Below, one piece after another: positions 47,601 to 60,678 of a stretch of DNA of 64,000 nucleotides. Location of the stretch: positions 1,426,001 to 1,490,000 of the forward strand of contig BCKC01000003.1 in assembly GCA_001600455.1 (NCBI GenBank), in the 5' to 3' direction. Below the pieces are notes generated by a model that was not told the origin of the DNA, searched no databases, and worked only from the letters and a program-made list of their open reading frames with translations. Each line of letters opens with the position of its first letter. The first letter of the stretch is position 1. The stretch comes from Endocalyx cinctus (lineage: Eukaryota > Ascomycota > Sordariomycetes > Amphisphaeriales > Apiosporaceae). Made by a program: the position numbers and the translations under genes.

Positions 47601-49038
47601 CTGTTACTTACTCAAACCAAGTACGCATTTTGGTAGACTTAGGTTTCCTATACCTATTTCTTCCCATCTATTCTTTCTCTCTCTTCCTACCTTGAACGAA
47701 CCGAACTTACTCACTACTTTGTCAACATTATCAGCCTCGTAGGGACAAGAATTATTATATTTCTTCAACTATAACCCAACCAAGAAGCGAATGAGAAGGA
47801 ATATCATAATCCTGAGTTATATTTACCAGGCATTCTTCCATTCTACCTCTTTCTTCTATTATACTACTTGAACCTGTTCATTGTTTTTCAACATCTTCCT
47901 TTTTTCCCACATATATTCTTCTGCCTTCTCTAAGGCTACCTTCGTTCGGCAACTCAGGGCAAAAAGCATTCACCTTTTTTTAAAAATAAAAAATAAAAAT
48001 AAAATACAACTATTATCTACTTACAGCACTTCAAGGTACGTATATAATATTAGGCATTTTCTACCACATACTAGGTATTTGAACATCTACCACTTAATTC
48101 ATCTTACATACCACATGCTACACTACACCGTACACTACCTATGACCTATTTTACCTTACTACTTACTACTGAATTTTTTTTTTTTTTTTTCTTCCCTCTG
48201 TATCAACACTACCCTAATTTCGAACCTTGCGCTACGCCATCAGTAATCTCTAGCTTAGCTAGTGGATACTGACCGTAGAAGCTTTACTCACGTTTTTTTT
48301 TTTTTTTTTTCTCTCTTTAAATTTTTTTTTTTCCTTCCTTCACACCTAACCTAAATATTTCCTACCACAAGTAGACCACCAACACCGTCAGTCAAGTCAA
48401 TCAAGGTCAAATTCTTTTTTATTGACGGCAGTGTTGATCAGTCTACTCTGTCCTTCTCAAAATCCATATTGTTTTCCCTCTTTCATTACCCTCTTGGGTA
48501 CATCTGCACCTACCAATCGCACCCCGCACTCAGTACATTCGGTCAAAATTTTTTTTTCTCAAATTTTTTTTTCGAGAATTGATTGTGTCTGCGATTGGGT
48601 TACTTCCCCCCCCTCCAACACTTTTTCTCTTTCAGCTTCATCCACCCAACCGTGACATCTCATCCATCTTTCCATTCCTTCGCCGTTCGATACCTCGGCG
48701 TGTTTCCCCTTAGTGATACCCGGCATTCTCTTATAAGCCATTAAAGAAAGAAAAAAGCATTCTGCCTGCCTATTATCTTATTCTCTGTTTACCCCGACTT
48801 ACCAAAACAAAACTCTCTAAAGGTCAAACCCCTCCCTTCACCTCCGAAGGGCCACCCTTCTGGCTGTGCCAACTTGTGTGGAGGTCCGCCTTTGTAGGTG
48901 AGGTACTTCAGGGCTATTTTCGTTTCCGGTGTAACGGCGGAAGTAGTCTCAGACAGTATACGATTGATTATTCGTCTACTCAAATTACTACCCTACCCTA
49001 CGTTTACTTTCTCAAGTATTGATACCAAGTCAACCGAT

Positions 49039-51656
49039 ATGTCTTCCGACATGGCTGCACCTATCTCAGAAACCCCGTCGAATCCGACGACATTCTCTTA
49101 TGCTCAGGCCGCGAAAGGCCAATCAGCCGCTCAACCTTCTCAACCCAACCGAAATACCAGTGAGCAGGCCCAGAGTGTGGCTGATACGAGCACCAGGGCC
49201 CCCTCTGTCGCTGTATCCGCAACATCTCAGGAACGTGATGTTACGCGGAGCCCGTCCGTGAAGCCCGATCTTTCCGGTTCAAATCAGGTCGATGCGGATG
49301 CGAAATCGACTAGCGATGGCACTGTAATGTCAAGCGTGTCCAACGAATCACGCAGCGTCTCGAAACTAAATGGAGACAAGTCTTCGGTCGACAATGCGAC
49401 GCAAGGTGAACGACGAGGCAGGCCAGGAAGTTCTCAAAATCAAAACGTGACGGACAATGGCGAGAATAAAAAAGGAAAAAAGGGCAAGAAGGGCAAGACA
49501 GCCGAGAAGGACTCTGATGCCCCTCAGGAACAGGACAAAAAGGATGCTCCTGCACCAAAGGTAGAACTGTCGGAAGCTCCGATACCTGCTGTCAATATTT
49601 GGCAACAGAGAGCTGCAGCGGCAAAAACCAAGACGCCCTCCTCGACACAAGCACCGGCCGCTAATAGTGTCGCGAGCACCCCGTCTAATACGTCTACACC
49701 GGCTTCGTCCGAGTTGAAATCAAAGACACCCAATGATACACAGGACTCGTCAACGGCGCATGCCCGATCATTCTCTACGGCATCAAAATTTGTCAAGAAA
49801 GAGGGCGACCACTCGAGAAATAACGCAAACTCGAGTGTTCGAAGAACCTTAACACGGGCCCCCAAGAATCAAGATAAGGAAGAACCCGTGTTCGCTTTGA
49901 CTTCGGTGGGCAACAATACTTCTTCTTGGCCCACGCCGGAATCTGCCGCCGTCGAACAGCCTAAGAATCAAAGTGAGAAGTCGGAGAAAGACGAGAAAGA
50001 AGAGTCTGGTCCGAGCAAACCTCGACAAAAGAACCAGTGGGTACCTGTGCCCTATGTTCCTACCGTGAGGTTTGAGACGCAGATTCCGAGTAGAAACCCA
50101 CGTGGCGGGCGCGCCGGCAGTATTCGAGGTGGACGGGATGCTTCAGGTGGAAGCTCTCATAATACAAATGCTACAAATTCTACCGGTAGGCTTACCTTCC
50201 CTTGGTGCACTGATTCTGTTCAGATTGCTAATTACCCTCAAGACCGTCACCAGGATAAAGACGTCAATTCCACCTCTAGAACTACTTCAGCAAGTAAGCG
50301 TGGACCAGTTGATGCACCAGCCTCTCGAGATTCTCGAAAGGGTCCAGCTCATGCAGAGGCCTCGAAACCCTCCTCGGAACCGGCTTCTGTAAGTCTAATA
50401 AGATCCTCCACCCCCGCCTGGATAAGAAAACATGCTAATATCAACCGCAGAGTCAAAAGCCTGAGACATTCAAGCCTACCCCAACCGAGTCGGTGAACGG
50501 GTTCTCTAACCACCAATCTACTCGTCGGACTAGCCCAGGTCGACGCGGCGAAGATGGTGCGAAGTTCTCGGAGCAGAATAGAGACAGGAGTGCACAGGCG
50601 ACGAAAGATGCAGCTCACCACAATGGCGCTAGCCATCGGTCCAATGATCGCCCCCGCGGCGGTGGTCGCGGCCGTGGCGGCTATAACAACACCAACGGCC
50701 TTGGCCATCATGCCCAGCCACCCTTTGCGCAGGCTTCGATGTATAACTACCCTAATGCGCCGTCCCCACGGCAGCCGGTGCCTCCGTACGGTGGTGGTTA
50801 TCCTCACATGCCATATAACGGCGGATTTCCAAATGCATCAGTCAACAACGGCGGTAATCGAAGATCTAACTCGACGAGCCATCGCCCGCAACCATCCCAA
50901 GGGAACGGGAGGTCGTCCAACAATCGGGCACCTTCCATGCCTAATGTGGCCATGCCACCCGATGTTGGAATGTATCCTAACGGATTCGCATATTATCAGG
51001 ATGGCCTATATCAGATCGTCCTAACACAAGCGGAGTACTATTTCTCACCCGAAAACTTGTTGAAGGATTGGTTTCTCCGATCCAATATGGACTCTCAGGG
51101 TCTGGTCCCGCTAGATCTTGTGTATGGGTTCAAACGAATGCGAATGCTGAACATTGAGTACGACCTCCTGCAGGCAGCTTGTCGCGATTCTCAAGTGTTA
51201 GAACTCTTCGCTTGTGAAGATGGACGCGATCGTGTGCGTCGCCGAGATAACTGGCAGATGTATATTATACCCAAGGACCAGCGCCACGAGTCTGCCCAAA
51301 ATGACGGGCCCGCAAACTATCAACCGTACAGGCCACTCTTACCACAGTTTGCTCCTCCGATGATGCAACCTTCGTACCCGATGGATCCACCCCAATTCTA
51401 CGCTAATGGTACTGACCCTAGTTTCGGGGGTTTCCCTAACGGCGGTCATATGGGTCTGCCAATGACTAACGGTGTCCATGGTCACGTCCCCCCCTCTGAG
51501 TCTCAGCTTCGCGCTGCTGTCCCAGAGTTCAATCCTGGTGCAGGCACGAGTTTTACTAACATGTCGTCTCAAGAGGCTTCTCAGTCTAACGATATGCAAC
51601 AAGTAAACCAGCCAGTCACCAATGGTACCAGCGGTAATGGGCATGATGACCATTAG
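49039..51656 (+). CDS. La-motif RNA-binding protein (LARP1/Sro9-Slf1 type)
   Basis: Exons 49039-50185, 50243-50388 and 50451-51656 encode about 832 residues. The start at 49039 (MSSDMAAPISE) is the first ATG of the frame. The 57-nt intron 50186-50242 is a multiple of three without a stop, and is inferred from its GTAGGC donor and GCTAAT branch site; reading through would add 19 residues. The first ~600 residues are disordered (Ser, Thr, Lys, Asn, Gln), with PTTFSYAQAAKG near the start, Lys-rich blocks and RGG/GGRGRGGY patches. The La motif (LTQAEYYFSPENLLKDWFLR.. MDSQGLVPLDLV.. DNWQMYI) lies at about residues 616-707. A Pro/Met/Asn-rich tail follows. Such proteins bind mRNA and ribosomes and affect translation; in yeast they are Sro9 and Slf1. 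Confidence 0.9.
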
Positions 51657-54600
51657 TCCCGCATCTCTATACTCTGCGATGGACTTGGAAGCCACTCCAG
51701 CTTTTCAGCGTTCGTAACTACAATCCGGGCCATCCATTATGAGCTCTTCAATATTCATCCACGTGGTCTTTATTTAATTTAATGCAAACGCAGTTGGATT
51801 ACGATGGCCTACCCTGGAGTTACATGATTGATATCGCTCAAAGCCATACATACTACTTTCACTTGACGCGTCGTACTTTGCCTGGACCATTTGCATATGT
51901 CGGAGTCAGAAGACCGTGCCTCGCCCCTACTGAAAATGGCGATTGGCCAGGTTCTTCGAAGCTTTCATCTACTAAACCCATGAACATTTGCACCAGAGAT
52001 TCCGAGATATACCTGATATGTATGATCGCCTATCTGGAAGAAAGTGAGGCATTTCCAAATGTGTACTTCTTTTCTTACGTATCTGCCGCGGCATGTTTAT
52101 ATGCTGACGTTGTCCGATACTTTTCATCTATGCCACGTTGTTCTTCGTTTCGCCAAGATGTCTCGCTGCATGGAAAGTTAGGCAGGGAGATGGACAACAG
52201 GCTACATATTCATTTTACAATTACTCATTGTGCGACATGTTGAAGCAGGCACAATATTACTACATGCACACGAACAATTCTTGAGACACACACCTTCACC
52301 TCAGATAATCTGGTCGGTTTCCATTTCGGATACCCCAAGCATCGTCCCTTTTCTACTTTGTTCTCTTGTTATTGACCTCTGGAAATCAAAATTTGGACTG
52401 GTTTTATATGTTATTTGGCGACATGCAAATCGCGACTTCTTCGGGTTACAAGCACAGGCTATGCTCAAGCAAAGTTCTCAGTCATAGCAAAACATCGGAG
52501 ATCAACCTCGATCAGATTATGAGCAATTTACGATTCGCGCGATCTCCTCGCTGTTTCGGTTGGTGTTCCCACGAGTGCTGCGATAAGCATATCGACTATT
52601 TCTGTTTCTCGGATGAAGGGCGGTTAACACTTTTTTTTTTTTCTCTTCGCTAGACAAAAGGGTCAGGGTCGTTGATGATAATTTTTCTCATTTCCACATA
52701 TGCATGGCTCTAGGATCGGGAAATAAACCGCATAATGGCGCCTTCAGGAGGGTTATTTTCTTCTCAGATATGATTCTTACAGAAAGCAAACAGGAGAAAA
52801 ACAAAAGCTGGTTGTAGTGTTTTTTTTTTTTACTCTGAACCAAAAACATAAAAAAAAGAAAAGAAAAATTACTGTACCAATATAACAAAAAAGAAGAAAA
52901 AAGCAAAAAAAAAGAAAAGAAAAGAATTGTTGGAACTTAAAAGCTCGTTAGATTCTATGTTTCTTGCCGCAAATAGCAACGAGGTGTATGTACGTTCGGC
53001 TATATGGTTACCCTCTGCATGCCTCACGCTCGAGCATTAGACTAGTTGTATCTAGGATAAGATTGTAAGACAACTGTCGTGTCTATTCTTTTCGCTCGTA
53101 GGGTGATATGTAAAATATTCGGCCATCCTGAACAAAGGTGAAGCCCTGCACAAATCTTGATCGTGGTGGTAAGCGACGGCACTACGAATTCAGTCAAGTG
53201 ACGTAACGCGCGATAGCAAGCACGCGGGGTGCCTCTACGCACGCATATCCGATGTGGGCTTTCTCGTCAAGTGAAACGGTCCCTCGGTATATCCAATGTA
53301 GCCCTGATTTGTCGTTACATGCCATTGATTCGGATGGCATTTTTCACCTACTCACGAGCCCGTGAAATGCTAGACGGCTAGTTCCGATAGTCACCTCGTA
53401 CCTGAGAGAGGGGGAGAGCCGACCAGTGCGTTAATCAGTCGACGTGCTCTTCGTCTAGGTGATTGCTGCTGCGTACAGTCTTCTAAGATCTTCCTGGACC
53501 CGAGATCTTTGGGGATTGTTGTTCTGGTCATGACGGGTGGATGAAGCGGGGAGAGAAGGGGTGAGAGGGAGAGAGAAATTACTATATATTTTCTTGCGAC
53601 TTGATTACGGAGGCTCGGGGCTCTTACCGGTTATTGTGCCGGCTGCCAGTTATGATGTTGTATGAGTAGGTGGATGGATCTGTAAGGGGGGCGAGAGTAT
53701 TGGTTCGTCAAGGCACGGAAACGGTCTTCTCGTTCGAATTCAGGGGCTGAGGCGAGCCCCTAGGTATTTGGCCATTGAAAGTCATGGAGAGTAAGCTCCT
53801 AATGGGACTGTTCGATGGCATGAAGGTATCACAGTATCTGGCTGTCGGGCCTATCGTATGTATTGTTAAGAGAAACGACCGCGAGAAACGGATGTATTTC
53901 ATGATGCTTCTTATGTGTCACTTCTTGGTGGTGTTCTTCTCGCAGGTGAGTTTGAGTTGAAAGTAGGAGATAGGTCAAGAATCATTGTGTACGTCAGTTA
54001 TTATCGTAAAGGGCAAAGGGGGTGATAAACAGAACTTTATCCCCCCTTTCCCCCTTGTTTAAACCTCCTCCATCGGAAGATGAGACACGAACCGGCCCCC
54101 CTACGAGTCTCTGTGAAAGCAGTGTCTCTGGCAGGGTGTGTGCTTAATGTCATATAAAGTAACTTGATGTATCTGATAAAGTCTTCTCCCCATCTCGTTG
54201 TATTCGATCTATAGAAGCATCGTTTACTTCCCCTATGATGGTATATCAAGACTATATCCTCTCGACATTCCATCTCAGCGTTGAATAAGCTACGGCGTAC
54301 CTAGGTTAAGCTAGATAGTTTATATTCCTACAACTTATGTTAACATTCTATTTATCGAAGTATGGGATTGTCATTCTTTACTCATGCTCCTATTCTTTAA
54401 ATTCCCTATTCCACGTGTTGCTACTCTAAGTTTCTATCATTATGTATGAATGATCATATACTACTAATTACCACCATAGTATGAGTCTAGATTTGTGAAG
54501 CACCATGCTGTATCTGAGAAGGGTCATAAAAGCCACGAGCTTCCTAAAAAGAAGGTAATACCAAGATAAAATATTATCATGGTATATATCTTCTTCTCCA

Positions 54601-55801
54601 TCCCCCCTCTTGCCAGTTTCTCGGCTTTCTACAGCAATCAAGATAAAGAGGTAATGTATATCTGCTTCACTTCCTTGCTTTCTCATATACGTACCAAGAT
54701 GAGCAAATTGATGCTTGCGTGTTTCTTAATTCGAGTACATTTTGGTCCACGCATAGATACGCCCATACAAATATAACTACGCTAGCTTAGCATATAATAA
54801 TACGATACTATATCAACACGATATGTAGCCCTACGCTATAAACGGTTATCGCCGTAGCTCAGAAGGCCGGAAGAAAGGACCAACTAAAAAGAAGGAACGG
54901 GTCGCACGACAGCTTGATCAGTGCTGCTTCAAGCCATTCTATACCACTCTCTGCCCTCTCACCTCGCCTTGTTCGACGTGAGCGACCCTATCGAGCGCGG
55001 TGTACGGTTGCACACCCCGACGTACCATACAGTTACAAAACATGGGAGCCGCAGAGTTTCCGGGAAACCCTTCCGATAATTACTACTCGTACAGTTATTT
55101 ATCACTTGGCCGGGCCTATAATGTCGTGTATTATACGTGGGTTTTATTTTTCTTGACCCACCTGCGGGTAACGGCGACGTCATAGATAGATATACATAGT
55201 ATATATATATAAAAAGCCGCATAACTGGATACTAGATAATAATTTTCTTTTGACTTGACTTGACTGGACAAATGTGTGGTCCCCTTACTTTCCAACCCCC
55301 TCTCCGGAGATTGAAGAAACAGGCATATGCTTGATAAATTTCGGAAATCACGGAAGAAAAAAGATGGGTCATAAACCGGGACGGAGGTGGTTCTTTTTGA
55401 CATCGTGAGAGGGAAAAAAAAACAAGGCTTTGGTGTTGCAAGCCGCCGCCCCCTTTCAGATCCGCCCGTTACTTGAATTTGATTTTTTTTCTTCTTCAGC
55501 CCCACGATGGTATCAAGGAGAGAGAAGTACTTGTACGTTACAAAAATGACCACCCCCACCCAGCCACAGTTCTCAGACATTACGTCACCTATAAAAATAT
55601 CTTCGCTATAGCTTTCTATAACATAGCGAAGTAACCTTGGATCGCAGACACTTTTTTATCCACCCAAATATGTAACCAATTAATGAAGGCCAGCTAGCTT
55701 GATTCAAAATATCCACAAAAGCTATCATTGACGTTCATGTTTACTATGTATGTTCGCGTAGTTGTCGCGTACACTGGTGTAAGTTTATTTATTACAACAA
55801 G

Positions 55802-55828
55802 GACAGACAGACAGACAGACAGACAGAC
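55802..55828. repeat. (GACA)n microsatellite
   Basis: Nearly seven perfect GACA units. Confidence 0.95.
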
Positions 55829-55941
55829 ATACATATACGCAGAGTAAATGAGCTTCACCCACGTAGTCGGCTAAATTTAAGCCAACTATGCCTTACCATC
55901 CCCCTTTCCCGTATGCGTAGGGGGGGGATGCGACTCCTACG

Positions 55942-55974
<33 letters not shown>

Positions 55975-56137
55975 ACTTTTGCCGCATGGGTTTATATGTA
56001 AGTGGTATTTTAACCCAAACCGCCCATTCTAGGCCTTTTACCGCCTCTACGGGACCACCCCCCAACCCTTTTCTTCCTTACCCTTCCCTTTTTCTCTCAT
56101 TTTTCAATATTTCATTTTTTAGCGTGCTTTTCACGAG

Positions 56138-56159
56138 GAGAGAGAGAGAGAGAGAGAGA
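56138..56159. repeat. (GA)n microsatellite
   Basis: Eleven GA units. Confidence 0.95.
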
Positions 56160-56870
56160 CAGATCGTGATCCCGTCTTTCCAGGGGTCCCGCATCCTTAC
56201 ACTACTTTTTTAGTGTATCCCAACGAGCGGTCAATTTCATTTTAGTATTTTTTAATTGGGGCCCGGGGAACTGGGACAGCTTACGACTTTACATACATAC
56301 TTGTATACATATAAAGAAAGAAAAAAGTAGATATACATTACAACGGTTTAAAACAACAAAAAAAAAAAAAAAAAAAAAAAAAGAAATGAAAATCCTTGCT
56401 ATACTTGGAATCTCGGAGAGGGGCCGTCCCCTAGGGTTTATTTCATTCGTGGTCTCACTTGTTGTACCTGGCGTAGATGTACATTCGAAAGTGTACATAA
56501 TAAAGTACATACATACCTAGGTATTTTGCAAGGTGCAGAAGAAAACACCCCAAAAAAAAAGAGAGAAAACGTCTTCGGAGAAAAGTCCAAGTTTGGTTGA
56601 ATATTTCCTTCAACGTCGTCATAGTGCATCGTACGGCATGTGTTTTGGCCCCCTCTAAGCCCTACACATACCACGTTTAAGTACTCCTTACTACAATACT
56701 CCATGTAATTATCACCATGCTCGTTTTCTTTCTTTTTGATTATTACCCACGTTGCAATCTATATATTCAAATTTCTGCTGCCTTGTTTTTAGTGCATCGG
56801 AAAATGAAAGTTTCTACTTTGTAATCTCCTTCGTTCCCCTTGTCATCAAACACCCCGCCAAGGCGGTTAC

Positions 56871-56900
56871 AAGAAGAAGAAGAAGAAGAAGAAGAAGAAG
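56871..56900. repeat. (AAG)n microsatellite
   Basis: Ten trinucleotide units. Confidence 0.95.
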
Positions 56901-59900
56901 CTCGTGGAATTGTTGGAAAAGAGAAAAAGAAACGACAATGTCCTCCCAAAATCGAGAAATTATATGCCTTATCGAGACAATTCTCCCTGCTATTCCTGTC
57001 TTAATAAATTGGGCGGTGTACGGAGTACATAGCTGACAATTATGCTTTTCGTTCCTGCCGATCGATCTGCTGTGCCCTGTCAGCGTGTGCAAAACTGCAA
57101 CAGGCAAGCGAGGTAAGATAAGACAAGTCGGGGTGGTGGGATAAGGTTGGATGGATTGGTAACCTATACCGCCAAATATTGTAGATAGATATACACAGTA
57201 CATAGTAGATATAGATAGATATAGATCCTTTCTGGTGTAGGTAGGTAGTGTAGGTAGTGTAGGTAGTGTAGTAGCCTGGCGGTATATCTCACCCAACTGA
57301 ACTTGAGAGGTTGCCTCAACTTCTGGGTCACAGGATTTGACGCTATGACTATAAATATCGTCACGGAAGGTAGCGTTTTTTTGATACGCCACGCGGGATA
57401 AAATAAGAACAAAAAAAATAATAATAATGAAACGGTTGATTCAATCGAACCATACCGTCTATTCTAGTATCTTTCCGAGTTTATCTTTATCTTATTTTTG
57501 TTTTAAAATCCTTTCTCTCTAAACCCAGACTCGGTTTATCTACCAAATCCAGCCGAAACATCCTTTTTTTTTTCTTCTCACGTTTCAATAATCCCGTAAG
57601 CTCGTAACGCATAATTATATCCTTTGGTAACAAAATGATCTAGGTAGTAGGCGGTACCGCCATCTCTCTGCCTGGTCCACAAAGCTAGAGAGAAAAAAAC
57701 GTAAAGTCAGGCTGAAGAAACTAAGATGTATCACTGAATGTCTCTCTTTTTCATCTTATTATTACCAGCCCAAGCTTATTTTTATTTTTTACTTTTTGAG
57801 AGTGGTGGGGAACATATACGTCAATGTTAGCCGACTAGGTTCTTCATCACGAATGCGGTCCGAGTTATTATTATTGTGTTGTGCATGAAGAAAAATGAAA
57901 GGGGAGAGTTTCGAAGTAGGTAGACGGACCTATTTCGAAAAAGAAAAGAAAGGTTTCCACTCTCCGAAATTAGGGAAATGAGTGAGAGCGAAGAGATAAG
58001 AAGCAATTTCTCATCATCTTAATTTTCCAGCAGAGTTTCGCTTTGACTTGTTTTTTTTTTTTTTTCCCTCTTCACATGTCGTTACGGAGTAAATGGAGCT
58101 CTTTTTTTTTTTTTTTTTTTTTTACATTAACATCTCGGTATACGCATGAGGTTAAGCTCGAAGAAATAATTGCGGATAGCACTAACAATTTACAAAAGTA
58201 ATTATCTCGATCTCTCTCTGGAGGGGCTTTCGATGAGCTCTTTTTTCTTCTTCTTAATATCATTAGTAATAGAATTCTTCTTTTTATTCTTTCCAGTTCA
58301 CTTGCGGTATGTACGCTACGTAAAAGGGTTATTATCAAACTGCCCGAGGCATGCCGACGGGGGGGAAGCACCTTCGGATAGAACGCGGACTAACGTGTCG
58401 TCTACCCCGTAAGGAGATAGACAGACATACCTCGGGGCACGATAACCAACAAAGCTAAGGAGGAGGAGGGTGTCCGATGTATCCACAATAATGTACCGAA
58501 GAAAGAGCCCCGTCCCCAGATTTATTATCATTATTATTTTGCATTATTATCCTTTCGACAGATCCGGGGACGGAGATTTCATCATTTCTTCTTCTTCCAA
58601 TACTCTCATCTACCTTCTTAATTTACAAACTTAGATAAAAACGTATTTATTTGATATAATTAGTATAGTTCTAACAAACCCATGAACCAACGGCGATATG
58701 AGAATGACAACCCAACGCCGCGCTGAAATGCTATTGACGATAACTCAGAGCCAATAGACTGGACTTACCTAGAAGGTAGCAGTAGTTTAATAATACGCAA
58801 ACGCCGGAATGGGTGGGAGCCGCAATCCAATACTCTTCTCCCCCCCCTCCCCCCTCCGTCTTACACCGGAATACCCTAAAACATAAAAGTAAACAAAAAA
58901 GTATGACACATCTAAATGACAATCGGGGCAACACAAAAGCAAAAGAAGATATAGATATACACATGGAATACAAAGCTATGCCTTCTTGCTTCCCCGCGTT
59001 CCTTCAACCCTGTCATGTGCGTGTCAAAACGACTAAACCTAGCAAAAAAGGGTGGTGTGTGGTTCACGCATTGGAAGAAGAAGAAAAAGAAAAAAACGAA
59101 AAAAAAGACAAAACTTTCTATCTTCGGTGTGAGGACCGGAAAAAGGAGGCTTGAGATAAAAAAAAAACGAATCCAATCTGCAGATTACCCACGATAGACA
59201 CCATCCATCCGTGGGGAGTGGTCTCACTTATCGTTTGGAGGATCGAGAATAACATGCAGAACGAAAGCCACCTACCTCTACGCTACCCTACGATACCTTA
59301 CCCTATATGCATGGATTTATTTCCCGGTCCCCTTCTTTCTTCTACCACGTATATATGCAAGATTTTGGGGTAAAAAAAAAAAAAAAAAGCTGCTTTCGAG
59401 GCGAGGCGAGGCGCGAAATAAGGAAAAGAGAACGTGTGCATAATAAAAGAAAAAAAAAAAAGGGTCTGGACCTTTTCCCCCAACGTGACATGGCGTCGTT
59501 CCCTATTCCATGGGTGTATCGATAAATAGCGTATGTATGTGGGCGCTGCTTTTTCCCCTTCCTTTCTGATATCCACTCAGGCGCGCAGCGCATGTACCAC
59601 TCGCTACTGGTACCGCCGCTACTACCTCGGGAATACATTGTGGGGGAGAAAGTTCACTTGACAAGAAACTGTCAGAGAAAAAAGTTAAGAGGGACAATAA
59701 TGATAACAATACAGAAAAAAAAAAGAGAGAGCGAGAGGGAGAAGGGAGTCTGCCGAGTTCCGAAAAAAAAAGATAGGGCAGGGAAATTAACTACCGGTCT
59801 AGATTGTCCTGAAAGATATATATACTCCGTATACTATGTATACGCGGTATATACGTATAATTTTATAATCCTTGAAAGCGCATTTATATGAAGGATTTTT

Positions 59901-60417
59901 GAGGGGGATAATACTATCCCAGGAGACCGGAGTGCGGTCGTGTGTTAGTAAGTAATAAACGCCTACCTAGTAGGGCGAAAATATCGTATGGTGTTTGAGT
60001 TTCATATCATACTTTCTTTTCCACATTCTACCCCATACCTTCTAGTATACCTTCAATCGAGGTTCCGTCGAAGGATGGTGGGGAAGTAAAGAAACGTAAC
60101 ATGCGATTGTGGTATGGTATTTTACTTATATGATCGTGATGTTGAGGTATATGTCTGATTCTCCATGCTGGATGTTATATATGTTATCTGTGTCCGTGGG
60201 TTCTGTTTTGTCTTTTTCGTAGTAACGCAAAAGATTCTTTTTCGTCCTAGCTATTTATATACCCAGTATATATGTATATATCTACTAAGTAATATATATT
60301 AATGTAACGATGGTCTTCAGTAAAATCGTGGGACCACGACCCGGGGGGGGGGGGGGATCATCAGGTGTCGTTCATATGTAAGCCACCGGTGAGTGATTAA
60401 AACTGGGGGGGGGGGGG

Positions 60418-60678
60418 NNNNNNNNNNNNNNNNNNNNNNNNNNNNNNNNNNNNNNNNNNNNNNNNNNNNNNNNNNNNNNNNNNNNNNNNNNNNNNNNNNN
60501 NNNNNNNNNNNNNNNNNNNNNNNNNNNNNNNNNNNNNNNNNNNNNNNNNNNNNNNNNNNNNNNNNNNNNNNNNNNNNNNNNNNNNNNNNNNNNNNNNNNN
60601 NNNNNNNNNNNNNNNNNNNNNNNNNNNNNNNNNNNNNNNNNNNNNNNNNNNNNNNNNNNNNNNNNNNNNNNNNNNNNN
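60418..60678. other. assembly gap (N)
   Basis: 261 unknown bases directly after a 12-base poly-G run and before an A-rich run. The real length is unknown. Confidence 1.

Larger units (their letters stand above)
43026..49038. other. gene-poor region with LARP upstream sequence
   Basis: Six kilobases without a recognisable gene. 46480-47560 is extremely AT-rich, with repeated GTACTTAC/TAAGTACT strings and poly-A runs. A CCCACG tandem repeat lies at 44053-44077 and an 18-bp palindrome at 44588-44605. 47800-48890 is pyrimidine-rich (C/T with poly-T), as expected for the promoter and long leader of the downstream LARP gene. Open frame runs upstream of 49039 to 48898 without an in-frame ATG. Confidence 0.55.

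Noticed and set aside
43026..48897. Search for further small split genes in the SFT2-LARP interval
   Set aside because: I read both strands for exon-like pieces but found only AT-rich strings and chance frames.
51782..52243. 153-codon open frame after the LARP gene
   Set aside because: No motif or protein-like pattern, and it directly follows the LARP stop on the same strand; most likely 3' UTR.
54853..54925. tRNA-like A box (TAGCTCAGAAGG)
   Set aside because: No matching B box at the right distance and no acceptor-stem pairing; no tRNA fold could be drawn.
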